Shown here piece after piece: positions 52,684 through 61,146 of a stretch of DNA of 64,000 nucleotides. The stretch's first letter is position 1, and every line of letters begins with the position of its first letter. Under the pieces are notes generated by a model, which did no database searches, was not told the DNA's origin, and saw only the letters and a list, made by a program, of their open reading frames with translations. The position numbers and the translations under genes were made by a program. This DNA comes from CAVVFX01 sp963747535 (GTDB lineage Bacteria; Acidobacteriota; Terriglobia; Bryobacterales; Bryobacteraceae), in the NCBI GenBank assembly GCA_963747535.1, contig CAVVFX010000013.1, positions 186,001 to 250,000 on the forward strand, in the 5' to 3' direction.

Positions 52684-54339
52684 CTAGATTCCTTCGCCGC
52701 CGGCCAGATCTCCGGCCAGCAGTACTCCATCCTGCTCGAGCAGGCGGATGACTTGTTCAGTGGCTTCCTTGTCGTCTGCCGGGAGCGCGATTTCGGGTTC
52801 GGTCGCGAGGATCGCAACCATTCCGACGGACTCCAGGATTTGCGCCGCGTCTTCGGATTCCGCCCTGGAGACCAGGCATCCGCGATCGAAAAGCTTGCGC
52901 TCGATCAAGTCCGCGAGGCCGGTGCGCGGCCCGACCGCGACGATTGCGCCTGTATTACCGTAGCGGCCCATACGTTCGCCGGGCGTCACTTTGCCGGTTT
53001 TCTCTTCGAGTTGGGCTTTGCGCGCCCGCTCCCGGATGACCGGCTGGAGAATCATTCCGGCGCCGACCGTCAGGTTATTGGTCGGGTCGATCACAATAAT
53101 GCTGCCGGTGTACCGGTTCTCGCTGTAAGCATCGAAGAACAGCGGACGTGCGGCTTCGATTTCGATCACACCAATGGAGTTGAGTTCCAGTTCCGCAACC
53201 TTTTCGCGCTCCAGCGTATGGACGTTGAGGCGGTGTTGGATGGATTTAACTTCCGCTTTAACCATTTGGGACGCATGCTTGATAATATAGGGCTTATGAG
53301 TTTCAAGCGGGGCCTGATGCATCCATACAACAGTGGCTTTCAGGTGGCGCGATGCATGCGGAATACTGCTAGCCGAGGAGATGATATCGCCGCGGCTGAT
53401 ATCGATCTCATCGTTGAGCGTCAAGGTGACCGACATCGGCGCGAAAGCGGTTTGAAGGTCGCCGTCGAAGGTGGAAATGGTCTTTACAGTTGTACGGCGG
53501 CCGGCCGGAAGAACGTACACGGGATCGCCAGGGTGGATGGTCCCGGAGGCGATCTGTCCGGCATAGCCGCGGAAACTCGCGTCCGGCCGGACCACGCGCT
53601 GCACGGGGAAGCGGAAATGGGCGGCATTCGACAGTGCCGGCACATCGACGGTTTCCAAATGTTCCAGCAGATTGAGTCCATGGAACCATGGCGTGTTACG
53701 GCTCGGCGCAACCACGTTGTCGCCCAGTAAGGCGCTGATCGGCAGGAAATAAGCTTCAGGCGCGTTCAGTTTCTTCAGGAACGCGGTGAACTCGGTCTCG
53801 ATCGCGCGGAAAACGCCCTCGTCGAAATTGACGAGGTCCATCTTATTGACAGCAACCACCAGGCGCGGGATACCCAGCAAAGAAGCGATGAAGGCGTGCC
53901 TTCGGGATTGTTGCAGAACTCCTTGACGGGCATCGATTAAGATGATCGCGAGGTCGGCCGTCGATGCACCCGTGGCCATGTTGCGGGTGTACTGCTCGTG
54001 GCCTGGCGTGTCGGCGATGATGAACTTGCGGCGGGTGGTGGCGAAGTAGCGATACGCGACGTCGATGGTGATGCCTTGTTCGCGTTCGGCCCGAAGACCG
54101 TCGGTCAGCAGCGAGAAGTCAATGGCTCCGGCCGTTCGGTTGACGGATGCCTTGGCGACCGATTTGATCTGGTCCTCGTAGACATTGCGGGAATCGTAAA
54201 GCAGGCGTCCGATGAGCGTGGACTTGCCGTCATCGACGCTGCCCGCCGTGGTGAAGCGCAGCAGATCTTTGCGCCCCTCTCGGGCCAGAAAATCCTCAAT
54301 AGCAAAAGTCGTGGGAGCTTCGAGCGTGGAAGCCGGCAT
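52684..54339 (-). CDS. cysN: Sulfate adenylyltransferase subunit 1 with vestigial APS-kinase-like C-terminus
   Basis: Residues 1-450 are a normal CysN GTPase: P-loop GSVDDGKST (33-41), ADTPGHEQYTRN, NKMDLV and EF-Tu-like beta domains to about 450. CysN couples GTP hydrolysis to sulfate activation by CysD. The last 98 residues (454-551) look like the start of an APS kinase (CysC) as found in CysNC fusions: GERMGRYGNTGAIVAVG and LADLIERKLFDRGCLV align with GHRGAVVWLTG and ALERRLFERGCQV, but the P-loop GxxGxGKS is replaced by GPRTGLA and most of the kinase body is missing. It should not make PAPS. The gene follows cysD directly and precedes cysH by one base. Confidence 0.88.
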   Translation of the reverse strand: MPASTLEAPTTFAIEDFLAREGRKDLLRFTTAGSVDDGKSTLIGRLLYDSRNVYEDQIKSVAKASVNRTAGAIDFSLLTDGLRAEREQGITIDVAYRYFATTRRKFIIADTPGHEQYTRNMATGASTADLAIILIDARQGVLQQSRRHAFIASLLGIPRLVVAVNKMDLVNFDEGVFRAIETEFTAFLKKLNAPEAYFLPISALLGDNVVAPSRNTPWFHGLNLLEHLETVDVPALSNAAHFRFPVQRVVRPDASFRGYAGQIASGTIHPGDPVYVLPAGRRTTVKTISTFDGDLQTAFAPMSVTLTLNDEIDISRGDIISSASSIPHASRHLKATVVWMHQAPLETHKPYIIKHASQMVKAEVKSIQHRLNVHTLEREKVAELELNSIGVIEIEAARPLFFDAYSENRYTGSIIVIDPTNNLTVGAGMILQPVIRERARKAQLEEKTGKVTPGERMGRYGNTGAIVAVGPRTGLADLIERKLFDRGCLVSRAESEDAAQILESVGMVAILATEPEIALPADDKEATEQVIRLLEQDGVLLAGDLAGGEGI

Positions 54340-55239
54340 TTAGAAGTATCCCTCGCGCTTCTTCATTTCCATAGAGCCTTCCTGGTCGTGGTCGATGACA
54401 CGGTTCTCTCTCTCCGACCGCCGGAAGGAGATCAGTTCTTCAATAATCTTGGGCAGCGTGTCGGCATCCGATCGAATCGCCCCGGTGCACGGACTACAGC
54501 CGAGCGAGCGCATCCGGCACTTGACCATTTGCGGTTTTTCGCCGGGGAGCATCGGGATGAACGGCTGTTCGACCGGGATCAGCGAGTCGCCACGTACCAT
54601 CATGGGCCGCTCTTTGGCGAAGTATAGCGGCACGATGGGAATGTTCTCGGAGTGGATGTACTGCCAGATGTCGAGTTCGGTCCAGTTGGAGAGCGGGAAG
54701 ATGCGCAGGCTCTCGCCGGGTTCGATGCGGCTGTTGAACAGGTTCCATAGCTCGGGGCGCTGATTTTTGGGATCCCATTGGCCGCGGGAGTCGCGGAAGG
54801 AGAAGATTCTCTCCTTGGCGCGCGACTTTTCCTCGTCGCGGCGGGCGCCTCCGATAGCGGCGTCGAAATTCCACTTGGAGAGGCCGTCGAGGAGTGCCTT
54901 CGTCTTGAGCAACGCGCAGCAACGCTGGGTCCCGAGCTTAAAAGGCTGCGCCCCGTCGTCGAGCGCTTCCTGGTTGGTATAGACCAGCAGTTCGACTCCC
55001 AGCTCACGGGTGTAGCGATCGCGGAACTCGATCATTTCCTTAAACTTGTATGACGTATCCACATGTAACAGTGGAAATGGAATCCGGCCCGGATGGAAGG
55101 CCTTCTGGGCGAGGCGAAGAAGCACCGAGGAGTCCTTGCCAATGGAATAGAGCATCACCGGACGCTGGAACTCGCTGGCCACTTCCCGGAGGATGTGAAT
55201 ACTTTCGGCCTCCAGAGTCTGGAGGTGTGTCAACCGCAT
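54340..55239 (-). CDS. cysD: Sulfate adenylyltransferase subunit 2
   Basis: The 299-residue protein is typical CysD: LTHLQTLEAESIHILREVAS, PP-loop YSIGKDSSVLLRLA, FKEMIEFRDRYTRELG, GARRDEEKSRAKERIFSFRD and a C-terminal SLGCSPCTGAIRSDA. With CysN it forms APS from ATP and sulfate. I start at ATG 55239 because AGGGAA lies before it; a second ATG seven codons upstream is possible. It is the first gene of the operon. No clear regulator site was found in the 80 bases upstream. Confidence 0.92.
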   Translation of the reverse strand: MRLTHLQTLEAESIHILREVASEFQRPVMLYSIGKDSSVLLRLAQKAFHPGRIPFPLLHVDTSYKFKEMIEFRDRYTRELGVELLVYTNQEALDDGAQPFKLGTQRCCALLKTKALLDGLSKWNFDAAIGGARRDEEKSRAKERIFSFRDSRGQWDPKNQRPELWNLFNSRIEPGESLRIFPLSNWTELDIWQYIHSENIPIVPLYFAKERPMMVRGDSLIPVEQPFIPMLPGEKPQMVKCRMRSLGCSPCTGAIRSDADTLPKIIEELISFRRSERENRVIDHDQEGSMEMKKREGYF

Positions 55240-55317
55240 AATATTCCCTGAGGGTAGCATAGGGTGAGCCTATACGTCTAGATGTCTATCGACTTTGGGG
55301 GGATTCGTTAAACCTTT

Positions 55318-55620
55318 TCAAATCGATGCTGAGTACTGCGCCACCACCGGATCGGCCGTTAGTAATGTAATCCCCTCCACCCGTGATTGCGCAACCAGTA
55401 TCCGGTCGAAGGGATCTTTGTGTATCTGGGGCAACTGGTCAACGGCCAGGGCGTGTTCGCTGGTGATCGTCAGTTCATCATAGCCGTTATCCAGTAGGCC
55501 GCGTCGTAACACGGCGGGTCCACCTGAAAGTACCTCCCGTCCGAGCCTCCGTTTGACACGATTTCCAGTCCAATTCACCTGGGGGTGATAGCGAAGCCGC
55601 CAAAGGAACGAGTTATTACT
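55318..55620 (-). pseudogene. vapC: Truncated VapC-type PIN-domain toxin
   Basis: From about 55560 to the stop at 55318 the frame reads VKRRLGREVLSGG, then LTITSEHALAVDQLPQIHKD and PFDRILVAQSRVEGITLLTA, DPVVAQYSASI: the C-terminal two thirds of a PIN-domain VapC ribonuclease. Upstream in the same frame only NSFLWRL (55598-55620), like the DTHxFLWxL N-terminus, is left, so about 40 residues including the second acidic site are missing and there is no good start. No VapB-like antitoxin is seen upstream. The gene is most likely dead. It lies next to the inverted-repeat element. Confidence 0.6.
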
Positions 55621-55690
55621 ATGTTAGAGGCGAACAGGAAGACGGTAACATCGTCTGGCTCTCGCCAATGTGAATCACTTACTAGACCAG

Positions 55691-56214
55691 TGTAGTGTCC
55701 GCGAAATAACTGGACCATAGGATTCGTGTGCATCCGTGTCCATCCATGGCCTCAGCAACATTTTTTCTGCGATTTTCGCCCACCTTGCGCCACTCATACC
55801 AATGGGGCCACGGATGGACACGGATGCACACGAATGAGAATCCTTCGAGGTGGCCCACAACGCGATCGGCGCTGGTTTCCTGGGTCTGCGAACGAGCTCT
55901 GATCCATGAGCTTGCTCTACGGGGTGTCTGCGCCAAAGCTCAGGTTTCATTCTCTATCTCTCACAAAGGGAAGTACCTCGGCGGCCGATCTAGTGGCCGG
56001 CGAAGAGGTCATCGTCGAGTTGAAGTGCGTGGACCGCTTTGCTAATGAGCATCTGGCGCGGTGTATTAATTATTTAAAGGCATCAAGTCTAAGCGTTGCG
56101 CTGCTCATCAACTTCCAAAAGCCCAAGGTGGAATGGAAACGAGTCCTCCTGGATCGCTAATTTCGTAGATTTACACCGGCGACCGTTCTGTCCAGTTATT
56201 TCGTGGACACTACA
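55691..56214. mobile_element. 524-bp element with 25-bp inverted termini, carrying a GxxExxY remnant
   Basis: The left end 55691-55715 and right end 56190-56214 are inverted copies at 24 of 25 positions; both begin TGTAGTGTCC and continue through GAAATAACTGGAC. Inside are a second inverted repeat (55722-55751 and 55806-55836) and a decayed GxxExxY gene. Size and termini suggest a non-autonomous transposable element (MITE-like) or an insertion-sequence remnant. I see no transposase and no convincing target duplication; its right end touches a family 2 dispersed repeat. The element class is not assigned. Confidence 0.6.
55814..56160 (+). pseudogene. Decayed GxxExxY-family gene
   Basis: The pieces are in three frames: VAHNAIGAGFL (near 55855-55885), VCERALIHELALRGVCAKAQ and VSFSISHKGKYLG, then ADLVAGEEVIVELKCVDRFA and ARCINYLKASSLSVALLINF, ending WKRVLLDR. 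Together they match the GxxExxY family. A TGA eight codons after the ATG at 55814, an apparent five-base deletion that removes the Glu of the motif, and a frame change after KGKYLG make it inactive. The family is of unknown function; members often begin near CACGAAT-like repeats, as here. Confidence 0.7.
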
Positions 56215-56334
56215 GTACTACCAAACTTGCAGAAATTGGCGTACAGTACCGCTTCATCACGCGCGCGGCTCTGCATATGACTTCCGGGCCGCGACCGTTA
56301 GAAGTGGTTGCGCGAACTTTCGCAACTTAGTACT
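56215..56334 (+). repeat. Dispersed repeat, family 2, copy 2
   Basis: AGTACTACCAAACTTGCAG, AAATTGGCGTACAGTACCGC, CACGCGCGCGGCTCTGC, CCGCGACCGTTAGAAGTGG, TTGCGCGAACTTTCGC, AACTTAGTACT. Starts directly at the right end of the inverted-repeat element. Confidence 0.75.
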
Positions 56335-56470
56335 GGACAGACTAAAGTCTGTCACACAAGTCTGGCGAGCGGGTGATTTTTATACATGAGCGGGCGCTGT
56401 TTTTCGACTGGCGGACGAGAGTTGCAAAGAATATGCGAACATAGCAATAGACATGTCAGGCCGTCGTATT

Positions 56471-56749
56471 ATGGCCCGACCGCTGGCAATACTTCTTCTG
56501 CTCGCGGTTCTGGTCTCGCAAATGGTCGCGTTCGCTCCGGGCCACGGGGATGATCCGGCTACGCACTGCTGCCCGATTTGTCATGCATCTCACACGCCGG
56601 TGCTGACTGCGGTCCCGGTGCTGCATCTCGGAACGCCGTTAGTCAGGACCTACTGGCGTATTACCCCGGAAGCGCTTCCATCGCTCGTTGAAGCAGGAAT
56701 TCCAGGCACGTCTACTCGTGGACCTCCTTCCCTCTCCTTTTCGCGCTGA
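56471..56749 (+). CDS. Small exported His/Cys protein, DUF2946-like
   Basis: A signal segment (MARPLAILLLLAVLVSQMVA) is followed by GHGDDPATHCCPICHASHTP, a cluster of His and Cys that could bind metal, and a plain tail. Proteins of this kind (DUF2946-like) are often encoded beside TonB-dependent receptors for metals such as copper. Here the receptor gene begins 33 bases downstream. I start at ATG 56471, just before the signal segment; an ATG at 56453 adds six residues. Function is inference from composition and position. Confidence 0.65.
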   Translation: MARPLAILLLLAVLVSQMVAFAPGHGDDPATHCCPICHASHTPVLTAVPVLHLGTPLVRTYWRITPEALPSLVEAGIPGTSTRGPPSLSFSR

Positions 56750-56782
56750 ATCAACTGAAGGCCGAAGTTCAAGGAGAGGATC

Positions 56783-59341
56783 ATGCTTTATCGACGGGTG
56801 CGCAATTGTGCGCTACTGACTATTGTAGTTACTAACTTATTGTCAGCTCAATCGGGCAGCTCGGGCTCGATCGTAGGAACGGTGACGGACCCATCCGGCG
56901 CAACGGTGGCGGGTGCCACGGTGTTGGTTGAGAATCCGGTGAGTCATTATAAGAACCAAGTCCAGACGGACACCGCTGGTAGCTTCAAGTTCAACAATAT
57001 CCCGCTTAGCCATTACCAACTCGTGGTGTCCGCGAGTGGATTTGCGGTCGCCGCGAAGGATATGGAGGTCAGGACGTCGGTCCCGATCACGATCAATTTC
57101 AAGCTGCAATTGGCTACCGAAACCCAAACCGTCACAATTTCGGAAGACGCAGGCAACCTGGTGGAAAGCGTTCCCGTGGCGCACACCGATATCGATGAAA
57201 AGCAGTTTTCGCAACTGCCGGTGACCAGCACGGCTTCGGGATTGAGCGACGTGATCACCATGTCAGCCCCAGGAATCGTGGCGGATTCGAATGGCATGTT
57301 CCATCCGCTGGGCGATCACGCCCAGGTATCCTATATGGTGGACAATCAGCCGATCAGCGATCAACAGAGCAAGCAGTTCTCCACGCAGCTTCCGGAAGAC
57401 GCGGTGCAATCGCTGGAAATTATCGAGGGCTCGCCGCTAGCCGAATATGGCGACAAGACGAGTCTGGTAGTGAACGCGGTAACGAAGTCCGGCTTGGGAC
57501 AGAGGCCGTACGGGAGTTTCAGCGCGGATGCGGGATCGTTTGGAACTTACGGCGAGAACGCCACCTTCGGCATGGGTACCGAAAAGGTGGGTAACTTTAT
57601 CGCGTTGAACTCATCGCGCACGGGAAGGTTCCTGGACTCGCCGGAGTTTGCGCCGAACCACGACATCGGCAACGCCATGCAGCTTTTCGACCGGTTGGAT
57701 TACCAGCCTGACGAGAACAATACCCTGCACCTCGATCTGGGATTCGCGCGCAACTGGTTTCAGATTCCGAATACCTACGACCAGGGTCTGGCGGGCCAGG
57801 ACCAGAGGCAGCGGGTGCTCTCCTGGAATATTGCGCCGGGTTATGTCCACCTGTTTGGCAGCACGTTGGCTCTCACTGTCAGCCCATGGTTCCGACAGGA
57901 CCAGGTCAGCTATTATCCGAGCCGCAATATTTTCGACGATCAGCCGGTAACCATCGGACAGAGCCGCCGGCTCGCCAGTACCGGTGTGCGGGCGGACCTA
58001 TCCTGGGTTCACGGGATTCACAACATCAAAATCGGCGGGCAGGCGGGCGTGGAACTGCTTCGTGAGTTTGACCAGCTTGGCATTACCGACCCCACGTTCA
58101 ATGCGCCATGTCTGACCGCGAGCGGCCAGGCTTATGTCGGGACAGCTTCGTGCACCTCGGCTGGACTCCAGCCGAATCCAAATTTTCAGCCGGGACTAGC
58201 GCCTTACGATCTGACGCGCGGCGGGAGCCTCTTCACCTTTCTGGGACGGGCCACCATCAGGCAGTTCTCCGGGTATATCCAGGACCAGATCAAGTACCAC
58301 GGGCTGACGGTCAATCTGGGGATTCGCGGCGATGTGTACCACGGGCTGGTGTCGGATTCCTCGGTTCGGCCACGGGTCGGGATCTCTTACGAGCTCAAAC
58401 CGACTTCTACAGTAGTGCGGATTTTCTACGCCAAGACCTTTGAGACTCCCTACAACGAAAACCTGGTCCTCTCGAGTTCCACCGGCGCCGGGGGACTGGG
58501 CAATGTCTTCGGTGCGCAAGCCACGGCGCCGCTCCAGCCCGGCAATCGCAATGAATATGGGGCGGGACTGCAGCAGGCGGCGGGCAAGCACCTGGTGATC
58601 AACGCGGATTACTTCTGGAAGTACACGCACAACGCCTTTGACTTCGATACCCTGCTCAATACGCCGATCGTGTTTCCGATTTCCTGGAGAAAGTCGAAGA
58701 TCGACGGAGTGTCGGCGCGCATCAGCGTTCCTGAGACCCATGGCTTCTCCGCGTTTATGACGGTGGGGCACACCCGGGCGCGGTTCTTCGGACCGGAACA
58801 AGGCGGCTTGATCTTCAACTCACCGATTGATACCAGCGTGTTTCGCATCGATCACGACCAGCAATTTCAGCAGACGACCTATTTGCGGTACCAGTTCGGT
58901 AAGCGCGGACCGTGGACGGCGTTCACCTGGAGATTCGACAGTGGCGAAGTGGCCGGGGACGTCCAGACTCTGAGCGATGTGCTGGCGTTGACGGCAGACG
59001 AGCAGCAGGTGATCGGCACCGCGTGCGGAGGAGTGCCGGCAACGCTCGGGCACCCGATTACGTCTTGCGCACCCGGCCAGTTGACGGTTTCGCGGATCGT
59101 GATTCCGGCGGTCTACAATGCCGATCACAGTCCCACGCGCATCTCGCCACGCAATCTGTTCGACGCGGCGATCGGCTCGGACGATCTGTGGGGCAAGTCC
59201 GACAAGCGGCACATGACCGCGAAGTTCACGGTGACGAACCTGACCAACGTCGCGGCGCTTTATAATTTCTTGTCGACTTTCAGCGGGACGCACTGGGTAC
59301 CGCCGCGGACTTTCCAGGCGGAGATCGGGTATGTTTTTTAG
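56783..59341 (+). CDS. TonB-dependent receptor-like protein with carboxypeptidase-regulatory N-domain
   Basis: A signal segment (RNCALLTIVVTNLLSAQ) leads to a carboxypeptidase-regulatory-like domain (IVGTVTDPSGATVAGATVLV, residues about 30-110), a plug (LPVTSTASGLSDVITMSAPG, VSYMVDNQPISDQQ) and a beta-barrel to the end, which closes with PPRTFQAEIGYVF and a terminal Phe typical of outer-membrane barrels. No obvious TonB box is visible. This is the OmpA-barrel/TonB-receptor design very common in acidobacteria. The small His/Cys-rich protein upstream suggests a metal or metal-complex substrate (inference). GAGAGG precedes the ATG. Confidence 0.85.
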   Translation: MLYRRVRNCALLTIVVTNLLSAQSGSSGSIVGTVTDPSGATVAGATVLVENPVSHYKNQVQTDTAGSFKFNNIPLSHYQLVVSASGFAVAAKDMEVRTSVPITINFKLQLATETQTVTISEDAGNLVESVPVAHTDIDEKQFSQLPVTSTASGLSDVITMSAPGIVADSNGMFHPLGDHAQVSYMVDNQPISDQQSKQFSTQLPEDAVQSLEIIEGSPLAEYGDKTSLVVNAVTKSGLGQRPYGSFSADAGSFGTYGENATFGMGTEKVGNFIALNSSRTGRFLDSPEFAPNHDIGNAMQLFDRLDYQPDENNTLHLDLGFARNWFQIPNTYDQGLAGQDQRQRVLSWNIAPGYVHLFGSTLALTVSPWFRQDQVSYYPSRNIFDDQPVTIGQSRRLASTGVRADLSWVHGIHNIKIGGQAGVELLREFDQLGITDPTFNAPCLTASGQAYVGTASCTSAGLQPNPNFQPGLAPYDLTRGGSLFTFLGRATIRQFSGYIQDQIKYHGLTVNLGIRGDVYHGLVSDSSVRPRVGISYELKPTSTVVRIFYAKTFETPYNENLVLSSSTGAGGLGNVFGAQATAPLQPGNRNEYGAGLQQAAGKHLVINADYFWKYTHNAFDFDTLLNTPIVFPISWRKSKIDGVSARISVPETHGFSAFMTVGHTRARFFGPEQGGLIFNSPIDTSVFRIDHDQQFQQTTYLRYQFGKRGPWTAFTWRFDSGEVAGDVQTLSDVLALTADEQQVIGTACGGVPATLGHPITSCAPGQLTVSRIVIPAVYNADHSPTRISPRNLFDAAIGSDDLWGKSDKRHMTAKFTVTNLTNVAALYNFLSTFSGTHWVPPRTFQAEIGYVF

Positions 59342-59368
59342 AAAAACATTGGGCCGCTAAACATCGGG

Positions 59369-59398
59369 CCACGAATGGACACGAATAAACACGAATAA
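59369..59398 (+). repeat. Short CACGAAT direct repeat
   Basis: CCACGAATGGACACGAAT then AAACACGAATAAGG: three CACGAAT units ten to eleven bases apart, downstream of the receptor gene. The same style occurs inside the element at 55722-55836 and, weaker, near 762-790. Confidence 0.6.
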
Positions 59399-59439
59399 GG
59401 AAAGAGTCCAAGGCTACCAGGGCCCGGGTCGATGCCCTG

Positions 59440-59551
59440 GTACCAATTTGCAAAAATTGGCATACGGAACCGCTTGCTCGCGGCTCAGCAACAGCTTCCG
59501 AGCCACGACCGTTTAGGGAGTGGTTGCGCGAACTCTTGCTAGTAGGTACTA
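59440..59551 (+). repeat. Dispersed repeat, family 2, copy 3
   Basis: GGTACCAATTTGCAAAAATT, GGCATACGGAACCGCTTGC, CGGCTCAGCAACAGCTTCC, GAGCCACGACCGTTTAGGGA, GTGGTTGCGCGAACTC, AGTAGGTACT. Its right edge touches the stop of the Mrp gene. A hairpin CCAGGGC...GCCCTGG lies just to its left (59418-59440). Confidence 0.75.
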
Positions 59552-60382
59552 GTCTTCGATGGTGATCTTGGGCGCTGGAGCGGCGCTTTCTAGTGCGACG
59601 CGGTCGATTGTCCGTCTGGCCAATTCGAAGAATGCGGCGGCGCGCTCGTCGGATTCGCCGCGCGTCGCTACCGGCCGCCCGGTATCGCCGCCGATCCTGA
59701 CGACCGGGTCCAGGGGGAGTTCGCCCAGGAAATTGACAGCCATTTCCTTGGCGGTCCGGCTTCCACCACCCATGCTGAAGACGTCAACCTTCTCGTGGCA
59801 GTGGGGGCACTTGAGCCAGCTCATGTTTTCTACCAGACCCAGAACCGGCACCTTCACCTGGTTGAACATGTGGATGGCTTTGCGCGCGTCTTCGAGCGAG
59901 ACGTCCGACGGGGTCGTGACGACGATCGCGCCAGTCACCGGCGCGGTCTGAATCAGCGAGAGCTGCACGTCTCCGGTCCCGGGCGGGAGATCGATGACGA
60001 GGTAATCCAGCTCTCCCCAATCGACACCGCGCAGAAACTGCTGAATCACACTGTGCAGCATGGGTCCGCGCCAGACCAGCGGTTTGTCGCCGGGGCTCAG
60101 GAAACCCATGGACATCAGTTTTACCCCGAAGTTTTCGAGGGGCTGGATACGCTCGCCGCGCGCTTGAGGGGTCCGGTTGATCCCCATCATCAGCGGCACA
60201 TTGGGCCCGTAGACGTCCGCGTCCAAAAGGCCTACCTTGTGTCCCAGTAACGAGAGGGCAATGGAAAGATTCACCGAAACGGTCGTCTTGCCGACTCCGC
60301 CCTTTCCGGATCCGACTGCGACGATATACTTGACGCCTTGGATGGGGACTTTGGGCATCTGGCCTGGCTGGTTGGGACTCAT
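59549..60382 (-). CDS. Mrp/NBP35-family iron-sulfur carrier ATPase
   Basis: The 277-residue protein has the deviant Walker A GSGKGGVGKTT (residues about 24-34), LLDADVYGPNVPLMMG, DYLVIDLPPGTGDVQLSL and the CPHC motif near residue 205 that can bind a bridging cluster at the dimer surface. Family members (Mrp/ApbC) help load [4Fe-4S] clusters into target proteins in the cytoplasm. It lacks the N-terminal MIP18/DUF59 domain of some homologues. No partner genes are near; the CysH iron-sulfur reductase is encoded 7 kb away. ATG at 60382. Confidence 0.9.
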   Translation of the reverse strand: MSPNQPGQMPKVPIQGVKYIVAVGSGKGGVGKTTVSVNLSIALSLLGHKVGLLDADVYGPNVPLMMGINRTPQARGERIQPLENFGVKLMSMGFLSPGDKPLVWRGPMLHSVIQQFLRGVDWGELDYLVIDLPPGTGDVQLSLIQTAPVTGAIVVTTPSDVSLEDARKAIHMFNQVKVPVLGLVENMSWLKCPHCHEKVDVFSMGGGSRTAKEMAVNFLGELPLDPVVRIGGDTGRPVATRGESDERAAAFFELARRTIDRVALESAAPAPKITIED

Positions 60383-60648
60383 CCTCTTTATGGTAACCGG
60401 AGCCGCAAAAACTCATTGCCGGAAATGTGATGAAGTTCGTGCCATGATTTGGAAGACGGCTTCGGTGGTCTCTGACGGACGACCCACATCGGTAATACAA
60501 ACAGAACACGCGATGCCCCGGAACTGTAACTCGCTAGAATTACTTAATTGCCATGAGATTGGCGGATACCTACGAATACGCTGAGTTGTCTTACTAATGA
60601 TTCGCAGAGTGCTAAACTATGAAACGTTCGAGCAAATAAGGGAGCGAA

Positions 60649-61146
60649 ATGCGGCGTTCCTTGAAACTCAAGGCTACTAATTCCGGCGCCTTTCCAGGCG
60701 CACTTCCCAAATGCCCGGCCGGCATTCAAGGGCTTGATGAGGTCACGCTCGGCGGTCTGCCACGAGCGCGTACCACTCTGGTTTGCGGCAGTGCCGGCTG
60801 CGGAAAGACGCTCCTCGGTATGGTATTCCTGGTCCGGGGAACTACCCGGTTCGACGGGCCGGGTGTGTGTCTGTCGTTTGCAGAAAGCGCCGAGGAACTC
60901 GCCTGCAATGTGGCCTCGCTCGGGTTTGACGTCGGTACCCTGATTGCGCGGAAGAAGCTGGTCATCGATCAGGAAAGGATACTCGTTGGTCGCGTGAGTA
61001 GAGCCGCGGCACTTGACGACGCGGTCGCGCAAGAGGAACTGAAGCCGAAGCAATGGGAGCGGGACCGGAGCGAGATGGCCCAGAGCCGCTCGGTAAACTC
61101 AGGACTGCAGGACGGTGTCGGCGGGAAGGCGCGGGGAAGAAGATGA
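60649..61146 (+). pseudogene. kaiC: KaiC-like ATPase stub with large internal deletion
   Basis: The first 110 residues are the start of a KaiC domain: GIQGLDEVTLGGLPRARTTL, Walker A GSAGCGKT, FDGPGVCLSFAESAEELACN. After LVIDQERI the sequence jumps to ILVGRVSRAAALDDAVAQEE and LKPKQWERDRSEM, which resembles the helical tail of KaiC proteins. KaiC normally has about 500 residues with two ATPase domains, so about 350 are missing around 60970-60985, including Walker B and the catalytic Glu residues. The frame itself stays open, so a 165-residue product could still be made. GGGAGC lies before the ATG. It overlaps the first KaiB gene (ATGA). Confidence 0.7.

Noticed and set aside
52663..53730. Plus-strand open frame of 355 codons
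   Set aside because: Antisense to cysN, which has complete GTPase motifs.
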